A stretch of 64,000 nt of DNA from Bacillus swezeyi. GTDB lineage: Bacteria; Bacillota; Bacilli; Bacillales; Bacillaceae. Location of the stretch: contig NZ_MRBK01000001.1 of the NCBI RefSeq assembly GCF_001969815.1, positions 248,001 to 312,000 on the forward strand. The letters are read 5' to 3'. Of this stretch, positions 1 to 8,784 are shown in pieces (position 1 is the stretch's first letter; every line of letters begins with the position of its first letter). The notes beneath the pieces were generated by a model. The model made no database searches. It was not told where the DNA came from and saw only the letters and a list, made by a program, of their open reading frames with translations. A program made the position numbers and the translations under genes.

Positions 1-1641
1 GAGCAGCTGTTGGCGGATGTTTGGCAAGAGGTTCTCGGCATTGAACGAATCGGAATCAGCGACAATTTCTTCACACTCGGAGGAGATTCGATCAAAGGGA
101 TTCAAATGGCGAGCCGCCTGCAGCAGCACGGCTGGAAGCTTGAAATGAAGGATTTGTTCCAGCATCCGACGATTGGCGAGATCAGTTCGTATATCGAATG
201 GACGGACGGCAAACCGATCGATCAGGGGCCTGTCGAAGGAGAAGTCACATTGACGCCGATCCAGCACTGGTTTTTTGAACGCAGCTTTACGAATGAGCAT
301 CACTGGAATCAGTCTGTCATGCTTCATGCCCCGGCAGGATTTGACCCTGAGCTCATCGAGCAGACATTGGAGAAATTGACCGAGCATCATGATGCCCTGC
401 GCATGGTGTACAAAAAGGAAAACGGCGGCATCATTCCTTATAACCGCGGTGTTGGTGATAAGGCATTTTCCTTCAGAGTGGTTAATCTTCAGTATGTCAC
501 AGATATTGAAACGGAAATAGCCGCTCAAGCGAAGCGGCTGCAGGCAAGCCTTGATATCGGAAGAGGGCCGCTGTTAAAGGTAGAACAGTATCAAACCGCT
601 GCAGGCGACCATTTTCTGATTGTCATTCACCACTTAGTGATTGACGGTGTGTCATGGAGAATCCTGCTGGAAGACTTTGCCGCCGGTTATCTTCAAGCCG
701 AAAAGCAGCAGGAGATTGTCTTCCCGGACAAAACGAATTCATTTAAAGACTGGGCTGAAGAGCTTGAGTCCTATGCCCAGTCGGAACAATTCCTAAAGAC
801 TGCCGAATATTGGCGCCAGCTTGAAAAAGAGCCCGTTCCGGCATTGCCGAAAGACCATGTTGTCGCAGAAAGAAAAGTGAAAGACTCGGCCGCTGTTTCA
901 TTTGAATTAAGTGATGCAGAAACGAAGTTGCTTTTGACAAAAGTTCACGAGCCATATGGGACGGATATCAATGACATCCTCCTTTCCGCCCTCAGTCTGA
1001 TGATCCAAGAATGGACAAGTGACTTAAAGATCTGCATCAACATGGAGGGGCACGGCAGGGAGGAAATCATTCCAGGCATGAACATTTCGAGAACATTGGG
1101 GTGGTTTACTGCACAATATCCCGTTGTTTTAACATGTGCTGAAGACGGCGGTTTGTCTGAGATGATTAAAAACGTAAAAGAACATCTGCGGCAGATTCCT
1201 GATAAGGGTATCGGATACGGCATCCTCCGCTATTTAACAGATCAACAAAAAGCGGATGCCGATTTCTCAATCAAACCGGAGGTCAGCTTTAACTATTTAG
1301 GTCAGATTGACAATGAAGTTCAAACCGATTTCTTCGGACCGTCCTCTTATGATATGGGAAATCAGGTCTCAGAAGCGTCGGAAGCGCTCTACGCCTTGAG
1401 CTTCAGCGGCATCATCAGCAAAGAAAAATTAAACATGTCATGCTCCTTCAATAAGAAGGAGTTTGACAGGGAGACCGTACAAGAACGAATGGACAGGTTT
1501 AAATCCTTCCTCATTGCATTAATTAATCATTGTACGGCCAAAGAAGAACGCGAATTTACGCCAAGTGACTTCACTGCCGGCGATCTTGAGATGGAAGAAA
1601 TGGGCGACTTGTTCGACGTCCTTGAAGAAAATTTGAACTAA
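1..1641 (+). CDS. lchAB: Lipopeptide synthetase subunit B, C-terminal end (carrier + epimerization domain), partial
   Basis: The gene enters from the left edge in frame 1; its start lies outside the window. What remains is a peptidyl carrier domain with the motif LGGDS (phosphopantetheine serine codon at 88-90), followed by a full epimerization domain. That domain shows TPIQHWFFER, the catalytic HHLVIDG at 628-648, EGHGREE, RTLGWFTAQYPV and FNYLGQ. A carrier-E end followed by a C-A-T-TE gene and a type II thioesterase is the layout of SrfAB/LchAB, where module 6 supplies D-Leu. The carrier has the GGDS form typical of carriers paired with E domains. The product acts in the cytoplasm, flipping the bound L-residue before the next subunit condenses it. 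The symbol is chosen because the next subunit looks Ile-specific (lichenysin); srfAB would be the alternative. The competence gene comS, embedded in srfAB in B. subtilis, would lie upstream of this window. Confidence 0.93.
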   Translation, partial: EQLLADVWQEVLGIERIGISDNFFTLGGDSIKGIQMASRLQQHGWKLEMKDLFQHPTIGEISSYIEWTDGKPIDQGPVEGEVTLTPIQHWFFERSFTNEHHWNQSVMLHAPAGFDPELIEQTLEKLTEHHDALRMVYKKENGGIIPYNRGVGDKAFSFRVVNLQYVTDIETEIAAQAKRLQASLDIGRGPLLKVEQYQTAAGDHFLIVIHHLVIDGVSWRILLEDFAAGYLQAEKQQEIVFPDKTNSFKDWAEELESYAQSEQFLKTAEYWRQLEKEPVPALPKDHVVAERKVKDSAAVSFELSDAETKLLLTKVHEPYGTDINDILLSALSLMIQEWTSDLKICINMEGHGREEIIPGMNISRTLGWFTAQYPVVLTCAEDGGLSEMIKNVKEHLRQIPDKGIGYGILRYLTDQQKADADFSIKPEVSFNYLGQIDNEVQTDFFGPSSYDMGNQVSEASEALYALSFSGIISKEKLNMSCSFNKKEFDRETVQERMDRFKSFLIALINHCTAKEEREFTPSDFTAGDLEMEEMGDLFDVLEENLN

Positions 1642-1648
1642 ACATGCA

Positions 1649-1682
1649 GGATTCACCCGCTTCACAGCAAGCGGGTGAATCC
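1649..1682 (+). other. Intercistronic hairpin between lchAB and lchAC
   Basis: A perfect 14-bp stem (left arm 1649-1662, right arm 1669-1682) with a 6-nt loop sits in the 60-nt gap between the two synthetase genes. It is followed by ATGAAAGGGGG and not by a T-run, so it should not work as an intrinsic terminator. The strong ribosome binding site of lchAC (AAAGGGGG, from 1686) begins three nucleotides after the stem. It could stabilise mRNA or tune translation of the next gene; that role is inference. Confidence 0.75.
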
Positions 1683-1701
1683 ATGAAAGGGGGAAGCGAT
1701 C

Positions 1702-4700
1702 ATGAGCCAGTTTAAAAAAGAGCATGTGCAGGACATTTATTATTTATCACCGATGCAGGAAGGGATGTTGTTCCATACACTGCTGCACCCCGGACAAAGC
1801 TTTTATATTGAACAGATCAGCATGCAAGTGAAAGGCTCCTTCCAAAAAGATATTTTGGAAAAAAGCATGAATGTCATCATCGACAGATATGACATTTTTC
1901 GAACCGTATTCGTTCATGAAAAAATGAAAAGACCGGTTCAGGTCGTTTTAAAAGAAAGATCTTTTCAAGTAGAGGAAATCGACTTATCCGGCTTTTCTGA
2001 AAAAGAGCAGCATAAAAGAATTGAAGATTATAAACAGAAAGACAAAGAAAAAGGGTTTCATCTTTCGAAAGACATTCCGATGAGGACCGCTATTTTTAAA
2101 AAAGGACCGGATCATTATGAATGGGTATGGAGCTACCACCATATTCTGCTTGACGGATGGTGCTTCGGCGTTGTCGTGCAGGAGCTGTTCAAGGTGTACA
2201 ATGCCCTTCGCAAAAACGAGCCTTACAGCTTGAATTCCGTCAAACGATACAAAGAATATATTAAATGGCTTGAAAATCAGGATAAACAAAAATCGCTGGC
2301 CTATTGGGAAACCTATTTAGACGGTTTTGAGGGACAGGCGACGTTCAGCGACCAGCGGAAAAAAACAAAGCAAACCGGCAATCAGCCTGAAGAACTTCTG
2401 TTTTCTCTGCCGAAAGAGGAAACCGAAGCTTTTACACAGCTTACAAAGGCGCACAATACGACATTAAGCACTGCTCTGCAAGCGGTATGGTCCGTACTTT
2501 TAAGCCGCTATCAGCGGTCCCGCGACTTGATTTTCGGCACGGTTGTCTCAGGACGACCCGCGGAAATTAAAGATGTGGAGGACATGGTCGGCTTGTTTAT
2601 CAATGTCGTCCCGAAACGGGTCACATTTGGCGCGCAGACGACTTTTACAGAGCTGATGGCCGACTTGCAGAAACAGTCGCTCGAATCTGAGCCGCATCAA
2701 TATGTGCCGCTTTATGATATCCAAAGTCATACGGCAGCGCCGGCTTTAATCGACCATATCATCGTTTTTGAAAATTATCCGCTCCAAGAAGCCAACAAAC
2801 AGCAGGAAGAAGAGAATCTAGGCTTTGCAATGGGAGATGTCAGTGTTTTTGAAAAATCGAATTACGATCTGAATCTGCTTGCATCGCCGGGTGAGGAAAT
2901 GCTGCTGAAGCTGGCTTACAATCGGAATGTCTATGATTCGTCATTCGCCGCCCGCCTGAAAGAACAGCTTTTGGCGGCAATCGGACAGATCGTCAAAAAC
3001 CCGGATCAGCCGCTGGATGATATATGTGTGATTCCTGAAAAGGAAAAAGAGCGTCTCGTTTCTGAATTTCATTTTCAGCCGGGTGGAGAAAAAACAGCTT
3101 TAACGATTCCGCAATGGTTTGAACGGTATGCTGAATCAATCCCTGAAAAGCCCGCGGTGTCGGCAGCCGGCCGCACGCTTACATATGCCGAGCTGAATGA
3201 AAAGGCAAATAAACTCGCTCATATGCTGCGCAAAAAAGGTGTCAGCGCCGATCGAGCCGTCGCCCTCTTTTTCCGGCGTTCACCAGAAATGGTCATCGCG
3301 ATACTTGCAGTGTTAAAAGCTGGCGGAGCTTATTTGCCGATTGATCCGGAGTATCCGGAAGAGCGCATCCAATACATGCTTGAAGACAGCGGAGCGGTAT
3401 GCCTCCTGACTCAGGAAGAGCTTTCCGGCCAGGCGGCATCGCTCTCCTTCAAAAAGGAAACGATTTTAATCGAATGTCCCGCCGTTTCCGAGGAAAGCGG
3501 AGAGAATCTCCGTATTGCCCGACATTCGGATGACCTCGCTTACATCATGTACACATCAGGTACAACGGGAAAACCGAAGGGCAATCTGACGACGCACGCC
3601 AATATCGCGAGGGTCGTCAAAGAGACGAATTATATAGATCTCACTGAGCGGGACACGGTGCTGTCTCTCTCAAACTATGCGTTTGACGGTTTTACATTTG
3701 ATCTATACGGCGCCCTTTTGAACGGAGGAAAACTGGTGATTGCCGATCAGGCGACAATTCTCCATATCGGAAAGCTGACAGAAACGATTCAGAAAGAAAA
3801 CATCAGCGTTATGTTTGTGACGACGGCCCTGTTTAACCTGCTTGTCGACGCAGGAACGGATTGGATGAAAGGCATTCGCAAAGTGCTGTTCGGCGGCGAG
3901 CGTTCATCTGTGAACCATGTCAAAAAGGCGTTCGCTGCGATGGGGCCTGACAGGATCATCCATGTATACGGTCCGACGGAAACAACCGTTTTTGCGACTT
4001 TTTATCCGGTCGACAGTGTAAGTGACGATGCCGTTTCCATCCCAATCGGCAAGCCGTTGAATGAAACCGCGGCTTACATTCTGACGGAAAATCGCCAGCT
4101 CCAGCCGCTCGGAGCGGTCGGTGAACTGTGTATAAGCGGTGCGGGAATATCACGCGGCTACTTGAACAGGCCTGATCTGACTGCTGAAAAATTTGTCCCT
4201 CACCCGTTTAACAGTGGGGAAAACATGTATCGGACAGGCGATCTTGCCCGGTGGCTGCCGGACGGCAACATTGATTTTATCGGGCGGATCGATGATCAGG
4301 TGAAAATCCGCGGACATCGGATCGAGCTCGGCGAAATTGAAGAACAGCTTCTCCGCTGTGAAGGCGTCAAGGAAGCGGTTGTCCTTGCTAAGCGAAGTGA
4401 GAGCGGAGACTCGGTCTTGACCGCATATGTCGTTTCCATGGCTGGAGCTGAGGTCACAGACGAGGCGCTTCACAGCCGGCTTGCTCGGAAACTCCCGGCC
4501 TATATGGTGCCGTCAGCATATACCATGCTTGAAGAACTGCCGCTGACAGCAAACGGAAAAGTCAATCGGCGGCTTCTTCCGGAAGCGGCGCATAAAGCCG
4601 GTGGAGAAGAATGCAGAGAGCCGCGCAATGAGACGGAAGCCAAGCTTGCGGCGATTTGGTCGGAAGTGCTGGGAAGGCCGCAGATCGGTATGGATGAGAA

Positions 4701-5553
4701 CTTTTTTGAAATCGGCGGCCACTCATTGAAAGCAATGGCTGTCACTTCCCGGATTTTGAAGGGCCTCGATATTGATGTTCCTGTGAACGTATTGTTTGCA
4801 ACGCCGACGATCGCGGACATTGCCGCTTTCATCGAAAGCGGAGGGCAAACAGGCGAAGCCGAAAGAACCGTCTTCAATCAGGAAAGCCGCCGGCAAGTGT
4901 TTGCATTCCCGCCTGTCCTCGGGTATGGCATCATGTACGGCAAACTTGCCGAACAATTGCCGGAATACAAGCTTCACGCTTTTGATTTTATTGAAAGTGC
5001 TGATCGTGCTGAGCGCTTCGCGGAAACCATCAGTCATCTTCAGCCTGACGGCCCGCTGACCTTGCTGGGGTATTCAGCCGGATGCGGGCTTGCCTTTGAG
5101 GTGGCACAGGAGCTTGAAAAGAACGGACGAAACGTTGAAAAATTGATCATGATCGATTCATATATGAAAAACAATATCAGCGATTTGCAAGGGCGTACAG
5201 TCGAAGACGACGTGGCTGTGCTGATGGAAGCCAATAAGGACAATGAGTATCTGCAAATCAAGGCGGTTGCGGAAGGCATCGCCAAAAAGATGGGTGCGTA
5301 TTATTCGTATTTTGTGAACTTGATTCACCAGGGAAGGGTCGGCGCCGATATTCACTTTATTCAGTCGGAACACACGAACCCGCTTCCGGCATGGCTTTCT
5401 TCCTGGAAAGAAGGGACGCGGGCTTCTTATCATGAATATCAAGGTTGCGGAAAGCATGATGAAATGCTTGCTGAAGGTTTTGCCGGCCGCAACGCAGAGC
5501 TCATCAAAAGCATTTTGGGAGAGCGTGCTGCTGTAAACGGAGGTGCAAGATAG
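1702..5553 (+). CDS. lchAC: Terminal lipopeptide synthetase subunit C (C-A-T-TE), predicted Ile-specific
   Basis: A 1283-residue single-module NRPS. The condensation domain has HHILLDG at about residues 146-152. The adenylation domain has TSGTTGKPKG at about 618-627 and YGPTETT downstream. The carrier serine lies in GGHSLK at about 1008. A C-terminal type I thioesterase has its nucleophile in GYSAG at about 1125 and a likely His in GKHDEM. Length and order match SrfAC/LchAC, which adds residue 7 and releases the lipoheptapeptide by macrolactonization. Reading the ten specificity positions by eye against GrsA gives D-G-F-F-L-G-V-V-F-K. This differs at one position from the Ile code of bacitracin synthetase (DGFFLGVVYK), so residue 7 is probably Ile, as in lichenysin. 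AAAGGGGG lies 9 nt before the ATG. The stop codon abuts the next gene's start. Confidence 0.95.
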   Translation: MSQFKKEHVQDIYYLSPMQEGMLFHTLLHPGQSFYIEQISMQVKGSFQKDILEKSMNVIIDRYDIFRTVFVHEKMKRPVQVVLKERSFQVEEIDLSGFSEKEQHKRIEDYKQKDKEKGFHLSKDIPMRTAIFKKGPDHYEWVWSYHHILLDGWCFGVVVQELFKVYNALRKNEPYSLNSVKRYKEYIKWLENQDKQKSLAYWETYLDGFEGQATFSDQRKKTKQTGNQPEELLFSLPKEETEAFTQLTKAHNTTLSTALQAVWSVLLSRYQRSRDLIFGTVVSGRPAEIKDVEDMVGLFINVVPKRVTFGAQTTFTELMADLQKQSLESEPHQYVPLYDIQSHTAAPALIDHIIVFENYPLQEANKQQEEENLGFAMGDVSVFEKSNYDLNLLASPGEEMLLKLAYNRNVYDSSFAARLKEQLLAAIGQIVKNPDQPLDDICVIPEKEKERLVSEFHFQPGGEKTALTIPQWFERYAESIPEKPAVSAAGRTLTYAELNEKANKLAHMLRKKGVSADRAVALFFRRSPEMVIAILAVLKAGGAYLPIDPEYPEERIQYMLEDSGAVCLLTQEELSGQAASLSFKKETILIECPAVSEESGENLRIARHSDDLAYIMYTSGTTGKPKGNLTTHANIARVVKETNYIDLTERDTVLSLSNYAFDGFTFDLYGALLNGGKLVIADQATILHIGKLTETIQKENISVMFVTTALFNLLVDAGTDWMKGIRKVLFGGERSSVNHVKKAFAAMGPDRIIHVYGPTETTVFATFYPVDSVSDDAVSIPIGKPLNETAAYILTENRQLQPLGAVGELCISGAGISRGYLNRPDLTAEKFVPHPFNSGENMYRTGDLARWLPDGNIDFIGRIDDQVKIRGHRIELGEIEEQLLRCEGVKEAVVLAKRSESGDSVLTAYVVSMAGAEVTDEALHSRLARKLPAYMVPSAYTMLEELPLTANGKVNRRLLPEAAHKAGGEECREPRNETEAKLAAIWSEVLGRPQIGMDENFFEIGGHSLKAMAVTSRILKGLDIDVPVNVLFATPTIADIAAFIESGGQTGEAERTVFNQESRRQVFAFPPVLGYGIMYGKLAEQLPEYKLHAFDFIESADRAERFAETISHLQPDGPLTLLGYSAGCGLAFEVAQELEKNGRNVEKLIMIDSYMKNNISDLQGRTVEDDVAVLMEANKDNEYLQIKAVAEGIAKKMGAYYSYFVNLIHQGRVGADIHFIQSEHTNPLPAWLSSWKEGTRASYHEYQGCGKHDEMLAEGFAGRNAELIKSILGERAAVNGGAR

Positions 5554-6294
5554 ATGAATGATGTAATCAAACATTTCGGATCTGCTTCCAGTGACATTCA
5601 ATTGATTTGCTTTCCGTTTGCAGGCGGCTATTCGGCATCATTCCGTCCGCTTCATGAACATTTGAAAAGGGATTTCGAGATGCTGGCGATCGAACCGCCG
5701 GGGCACGGGACAAATCGAATGGAGCCTGTCGATGATTTGGAAAAGCTCGCCGACATGTATTTAACGGCGCTTCGGCCGAAGCTCTCCCGTCCATTTGTGC
5801 TGTTTGGCTACAGCATGGGAGGAATGGTCGTATACAGACTGGCGCAAAAGCTTGAAAAGGAAGGCATTTATCCGAAAGCTGTCATCATTTCAGCGATTCA
5901 GCCGCCTTGTATCAAGCGGAAAAAAGTTTCTCATTATGATGATGATGCTTTTCTCGACCATCTCATCCAGCTGGGCGGAATGCCCGAGGAACTGGTGAAG
6001 AACAAGGAAATCATGAACTTTTTCCTGCCTTCATTCAGAGCCGACTACAGGGCGCTGGAGACGTTCAGCCATACTGACCATGCCTTGCTCAGCTCGCCGG
6101 TCCATATTTTAAATGGAAACAAGGATGAGAAATGTATGAAGGATGCATTCGGCTGGAACAAATGGGTGAAAGATATTGATTTTCATTATTTTAAGGGCGG
6201 CCATATGTTTCTGCTTTCAGAAACGGAGCAGGTTGCCGCGCGCATCAGATCAATCGTCGCGGCGATCGGCAAGCGATCTGTTAAAACCATTTAA
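5554..6294 (+). CDS. lchAD: External type II thioesterase of the lipopeptide operon
   Basis: A 246-residue alpha/beta hydrolase starting at the base after the lchAC stop codon, with a GGAGGTG ribosome binding site inside the end of lchAC; the two genes are evidently translated together. It opens with the family's FPFAGG motif, has the nucleophile in GYSMGG (Ser87) and the catalytic His in KGGHMFLL (His217). Enzymes of this family (SrfAD) hydrolyse wrongly primed or stalled acyl groups from carrier domains in trans and so keep the synthetase active. It is the last gene of the operon, followed at once by a terminator. The ycxA and ycxB genes that follow srfAD in B. subtilis 168 are absent here. 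Confidence 0.95.
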   Translation: MNDVIKHFGSASSDIQLICFPFAGGYSASFRPLHEHLKRDFEMLAIEPPGHGTNRMEPVDDLEKLADMYLTALRPKLSRPFVLFGYSMGGMVVYRLAQKLEKEGIYPKAVIISAIQPPCIKRKKVSHYDDDAFLDHLIQLGGMPEELVKNKEIMNFFLPSFRADYRALETFSHTDHALLSSPVHILNGNKDEKCMKDAFGWNKWVKDIDFHYFKGGHMFLLSETEQVAARIRSIVAAIGKRSVKTI

Positions 6295-6297
6295 AAG

Positions 6298-6342
6298 AAG
6301 CGGAAAATCGGTGTATAACATTAGCCGATCTTCCGCTTTTTT
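6298..6342 (+). terminator. Bidirectional intrinsic terminator after the lipopeptide operon
   Basis: The arm AAGCGGAAAATCGG pairs with CCGATCTTCCGCTT (one internal mismatch) around a loop of about 13 nt. A run of T follows on the + strand and A-rich sequence lies on the other side. It starts three bases after the lchAD stop codon and touches the stop codon of the convergent ycxC gene, so it probably ends both transcripts. Confidence 0.85.
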
Positions 6343-7253
6343 CAGCTATTTGCGTATTTCTTTTTTGATTGAATGGCAGTGGCGCCGATAATGCCGGTGA
6401 TAATCATCACGCTTCCGAGGAAATGAAACCATTCAAGCGTTTCCCCAAGCCATAATATTCCCGCTAAAATCGTCACCAATGTAGCTAAATGATTAAACAT
6501 ACTGATTTTCGCAGCTTCGATTTTTGATAAAGCATAGTTTGATAAAAAGGATGTCGCCAACGATGATAAAACACCCAAATACAGGATGGCCAGCAAAAAC
6601 ACCGGGTCTGTATAAGGTGTAAAGAAGCCGGCGAGCGTACCGTTTGCCATATGCTCCACTCCGGCGATTCCGTTGAAAAAGAGAAAGCCGGCGCAGATGG
6701 TCACATATGTGATCTCAAGAGAACTGAAGGTGCGCGTCATCTTTCTGGCCAGTACATTGTAGCCTGCAGATGAAAGGGCCGAAAGCAAAATAAGCGCGGC
6801 TCCTCTCAAATCGGAGCCTCCGGCATCAGCGTTTTTCATAAAGAAAATGCAGGCCACCCCCGCTGCCGACAAGACAGTGAAAAAGAACTGGCGTTTCGTA
6901 AATCGTTCCTTCAAAACATAAGAAGCTAATATCATCGTGAAAATCGGAATCGCCGCTTGAATGATGCCTGCTTCCGAAGAAGACGTATAGACGAGCCCGA
7001 ACACTTGAAAAGCAAAAAACATGACAGGATAAAATAACGCCAAAGGCAGGATCACCAGCACGTCTTTAAATCTGAGCCTGATGTTGACCCAGCCGAATAA
7101 CAGGGGAAAAAGCGCGGCCAAAAAAGCTATGGTAAAGCGGTGGGCCAGGATATCAACCGGTCCCGCCGTGGTGAGCGCCAATTTTATAAAGAAAAAAGAA
7201 AATCCGATGATAAAAGCGTATAATAAAGCTGCAAGATAAGCAGATTTGTTCAT
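6342..7253 (-). CDS. ycxC: EamA/DMT-family membrane transporter (YcxC-like)
   Basis: About 303 residues, almost entirely hydrophobic, with roughly ten transmembrane segments in two EamA-type halves; the start MNKSAYLAALLYAF leads straight into the first helix. I chose the ATG at 7251-7253 because GGAG lies about 11 nt upstream and the longer frame adds an unlikely hydrophilic N-terminus. Family members export metabolites or amino acids; the substrate here is unknown. The gene is divergent from the MocR regulator ycxD across 136 bp, a common arrangement in which the regulator controls the transporter. It occupies the ycxC position downstream of srfA in B. subtilis, but no direct role in lipopeptide export can be read from the sequence. 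Confidence 0.88.
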   Translation of the reverse strand: MNKSAYLAALLYAFIIGFSFFFIKLALTTAGPVDILAHRFTIAFLAALFPLLFGWVNIRLRFKDVLVILPLALFYPVMFFAFQVFGLVYTSSSEAGIIQAAIPIFTMILASYVLKERFTKRQFFFTVLSAAGVACIFFMKNADAGGSDLRGAALILLSALSSAGYNVLARKMTRTFSSLEITYVTICAGFLFFNGIAGVEHMANGTLAGFFTPYTDPVFLLAILYLGVLSSLATSFLSNYALSKIEAAKISMFNHLATLVTILAGILWLGETLEWFHFLGSVMIITGIIGATAIQSKKKYANS

Positions 7254-7353
7254 GGCTGACAACTCCGTCGCGTATGCATGCAATACTGTATATTTGCCGG
7301 CTTCTGTCATCTTATCTGGAAGCGAAGTTTGGCACAATACAAAAAATACTGAT

Positions 7354-7367
7354 CTGTACCGATACAG
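7354..7367. promoter_or_regulatory. Palindromic candidate operator between ycxC and ycxD
   Basis: CTGTA-CCGA-TACAG is a perfect inverted repeat with a 4-nt spacer, about 22 nt upstream of the ycxD start and just ahead of its ribosome binding site. In a divergent regulator/transporter intergenic region this is the obvious candidate for the YcxD binding site. No convincing -35/-10 pair was recognised around it. Confidence 0.5.
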
Positions 7368-7389
7368 AGTTCAGACAAGGGAGAATAAC

Positions 7390-8739
7390 ATGCAAAAATA
7401 CGTCGAGCTGATGAATGAATTGGAGGCTCTCATCGAAGGGAAATCCTATCAAGAAGGGGACAGGCTGCCGTCCATCCGCACGCTTGCCGCGCAGTTTTGT
7501 GTAAGCAAAAGCACGGCAATTCGGGCATTAAGCGAACTTGAGAAGCGGCATCTCATTTATTCAGTGCCTAAAAGCGGCTACTACGTCGTGAAAAAAACAA
7601 ATAAACAACTGAGCCGCCGGCAGACTGTGATTGATTTCGCCGCTTCAGCACCTGATCCGGATGTTTTTCCATACATTGATTTTCAGCATTGCATCAATAA
7701 AGCCATTGATACATATAAAAATGATTTGTTTATTTATGGAACGCCCAAAGGGCTCCCGTCATTAATAGAAGTGATCCAAAAAGAGCTTGCAAATACTCAA
7801 GTGTTCACAAATCAGGACAATATTTTCATCACGTCAGGCGTCCAGCAGGCTTTGGCATTGCTTGCCTCGATGCCTTTTCCGAACGGGAAGCGGAAAATTT
7901 TAATTGAACAGCCAAGCTACCATTTATTGATCAAGTATCTCGAAGTCCACGGTCTTCCGGCAATCGGCATTGAACGAACGGCGCAAGGCATCGATATTCA
8001 GCAATTGGAGCGCATCTTTCAAACAGAAGACATCAAATTCTTCTACACGATGCCGAGGTTTCACAATCCGCTCGGGACCTCCTATACGGAACAAGAAAAA
8101 AAGAGCATCGTCAGGCTGGCGGAAAAGTACGATGTGTTTATCGCCGAGGATGACTATCTCGGCGATCTAGAGGGGAATAAAAAGGCGGACCCGTTATTCG
8201 CTTATGATGTTTCTTCACGTGTGATTTATTTGAAAAGTTTTTCGAAAGTGATTTTTCCGGGGTTGCGCGTCGGAGCAGCGGTACTGCCTGATTCGTTGGC
8301 AAAGGTGTTCAATCAGTATAAACAGCTGCTCGACATCGACAGTTCAATGCTGTCGCAGGCCGCTTTAGAAATTTATTTAAAAAGCGGGATGTTTGAAAAG
8401 CATAAGCAAAAAATCCGTTCATCATATGAAAAAAGATCAAGCCTCTTGAATGCTTTATTACAAGAGGTTTCTATGGCGGCGGGGCATGCGGCGGAATTCC
8501 GGCCTGCTGAACAGCCGTGCATCCATGCTCATCTGGTATTGGACCGTAAGCTTTCGGCTTCCCGCCTGATCAAAAGCATGAAAAAGCGCAATATCCTGCT
8601 GGAGCCTATTGTTCCTCATTATTTGTCATCCTTTGAAAAAAGAAATCTATTAAAAATCAATACATCCAATGTAAAGGAAGAAGATATTCGGCGCGGCATC
8701 GAACAATTAAAACAAGTAATTGAAACAGCTTTCTACTAA
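7390..8739 (+). CDS. ycxD: MocR-type transcription regulator (GntR wHTH + aminotransferase fold), YcxD-like
   Basis: A protein of 449 residues. The first ~75 form a GntR winged helix (GDRLPSIRTLAAQFCVSKSTAIRAL). The rest is a type I PLP-dependent aminotransferase fold, with FYTMPRFHNPLGTSY, EDDYLGDL and the probable PLP lysine in YLKSFSKVIFPGLRVG. MocR proteins use PLP or its amino adducts as effector and usually act as DNA-binding switches, not enzymes. The start at 7390 is preceded by AAGGGAG at a good distance; a longer open frame back to 7246 lacks a ribosome binding site and crosses the promoter region. The gene is divergent from ycxC and convergent with sfp. Confidence 0.9.
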   Translation: MQKYVELMNELEALIEGKSYQEGDRLPSIRTLAAQFCVSKSTAIRALSELEKRHLIYSVPKSGYYVVKKTNKQLSRRQTVIDFAASAPDPDVFPYIDFQHCINKAIDTYKNDLFIYGTPKGLPSLIEVIQKELANTQVFTNQDNIFITSGVQQALALLASMPFPNGKRKILIEQPSYHLLIKYLEVHGLPAIGIERTAQGIDIQQLERIFQTEDIKFFYTMPRFHNPLGTSYTEQEKKSIVRLAEKYDVFIAEDDYLGDLEGNKKADPLFAYDVSSRVIYLKSFSKVIFPGLRVGAAVLPDSLAKVFNQYKQLLDIDSSMLSQAALEIYLKSGMFEKHKQKIRSSYEKRSSLLNALLQEVSMAAGHAAEFRPAEQPCIHAHLVLDRKLSASRLIKSMKKRNILLEPIVPHYLSSFEKRNLLKINTSNVKEEDIRRGIEQLKQVIETAFY

Positions 8740-8745
8740 AAGCCC

Positions 8746-8783
8746 GGCGGTGAGCATGCAGTCCATGATGCAGATTCGCCGCC
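8746..8783. terminator. Possible hairpin between convergent ycxD and sfp
   Basis: GGCGGTGA at 8746-8753 can pair with TTCGCCGCC at 8775-8783, and an inner GCAT/ATGC pair extends the stem. It lies exactly in the 45-bp gap between the two convergent stop codons, as a shared terminator would. There is no clear T-run on either side, so termination efficiency is doubtful. Confidence 0.4.
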
Positions 8784-8784
8784 A

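Noticed and set aside
743-1223. Minus-strand open frames inside lchAB
   Set aside because: They lie opposite well-supported domain-coding sequence, lack ribosome binding sites and show no protein family signal. The same holds for the many antisense and shifted frames inside lchAC and pksJ/L/M.
1649-1682. The strong hairpin as a terminator
   Set aside because: No T-run follows on either strand and lchAC would be left without a promoter.
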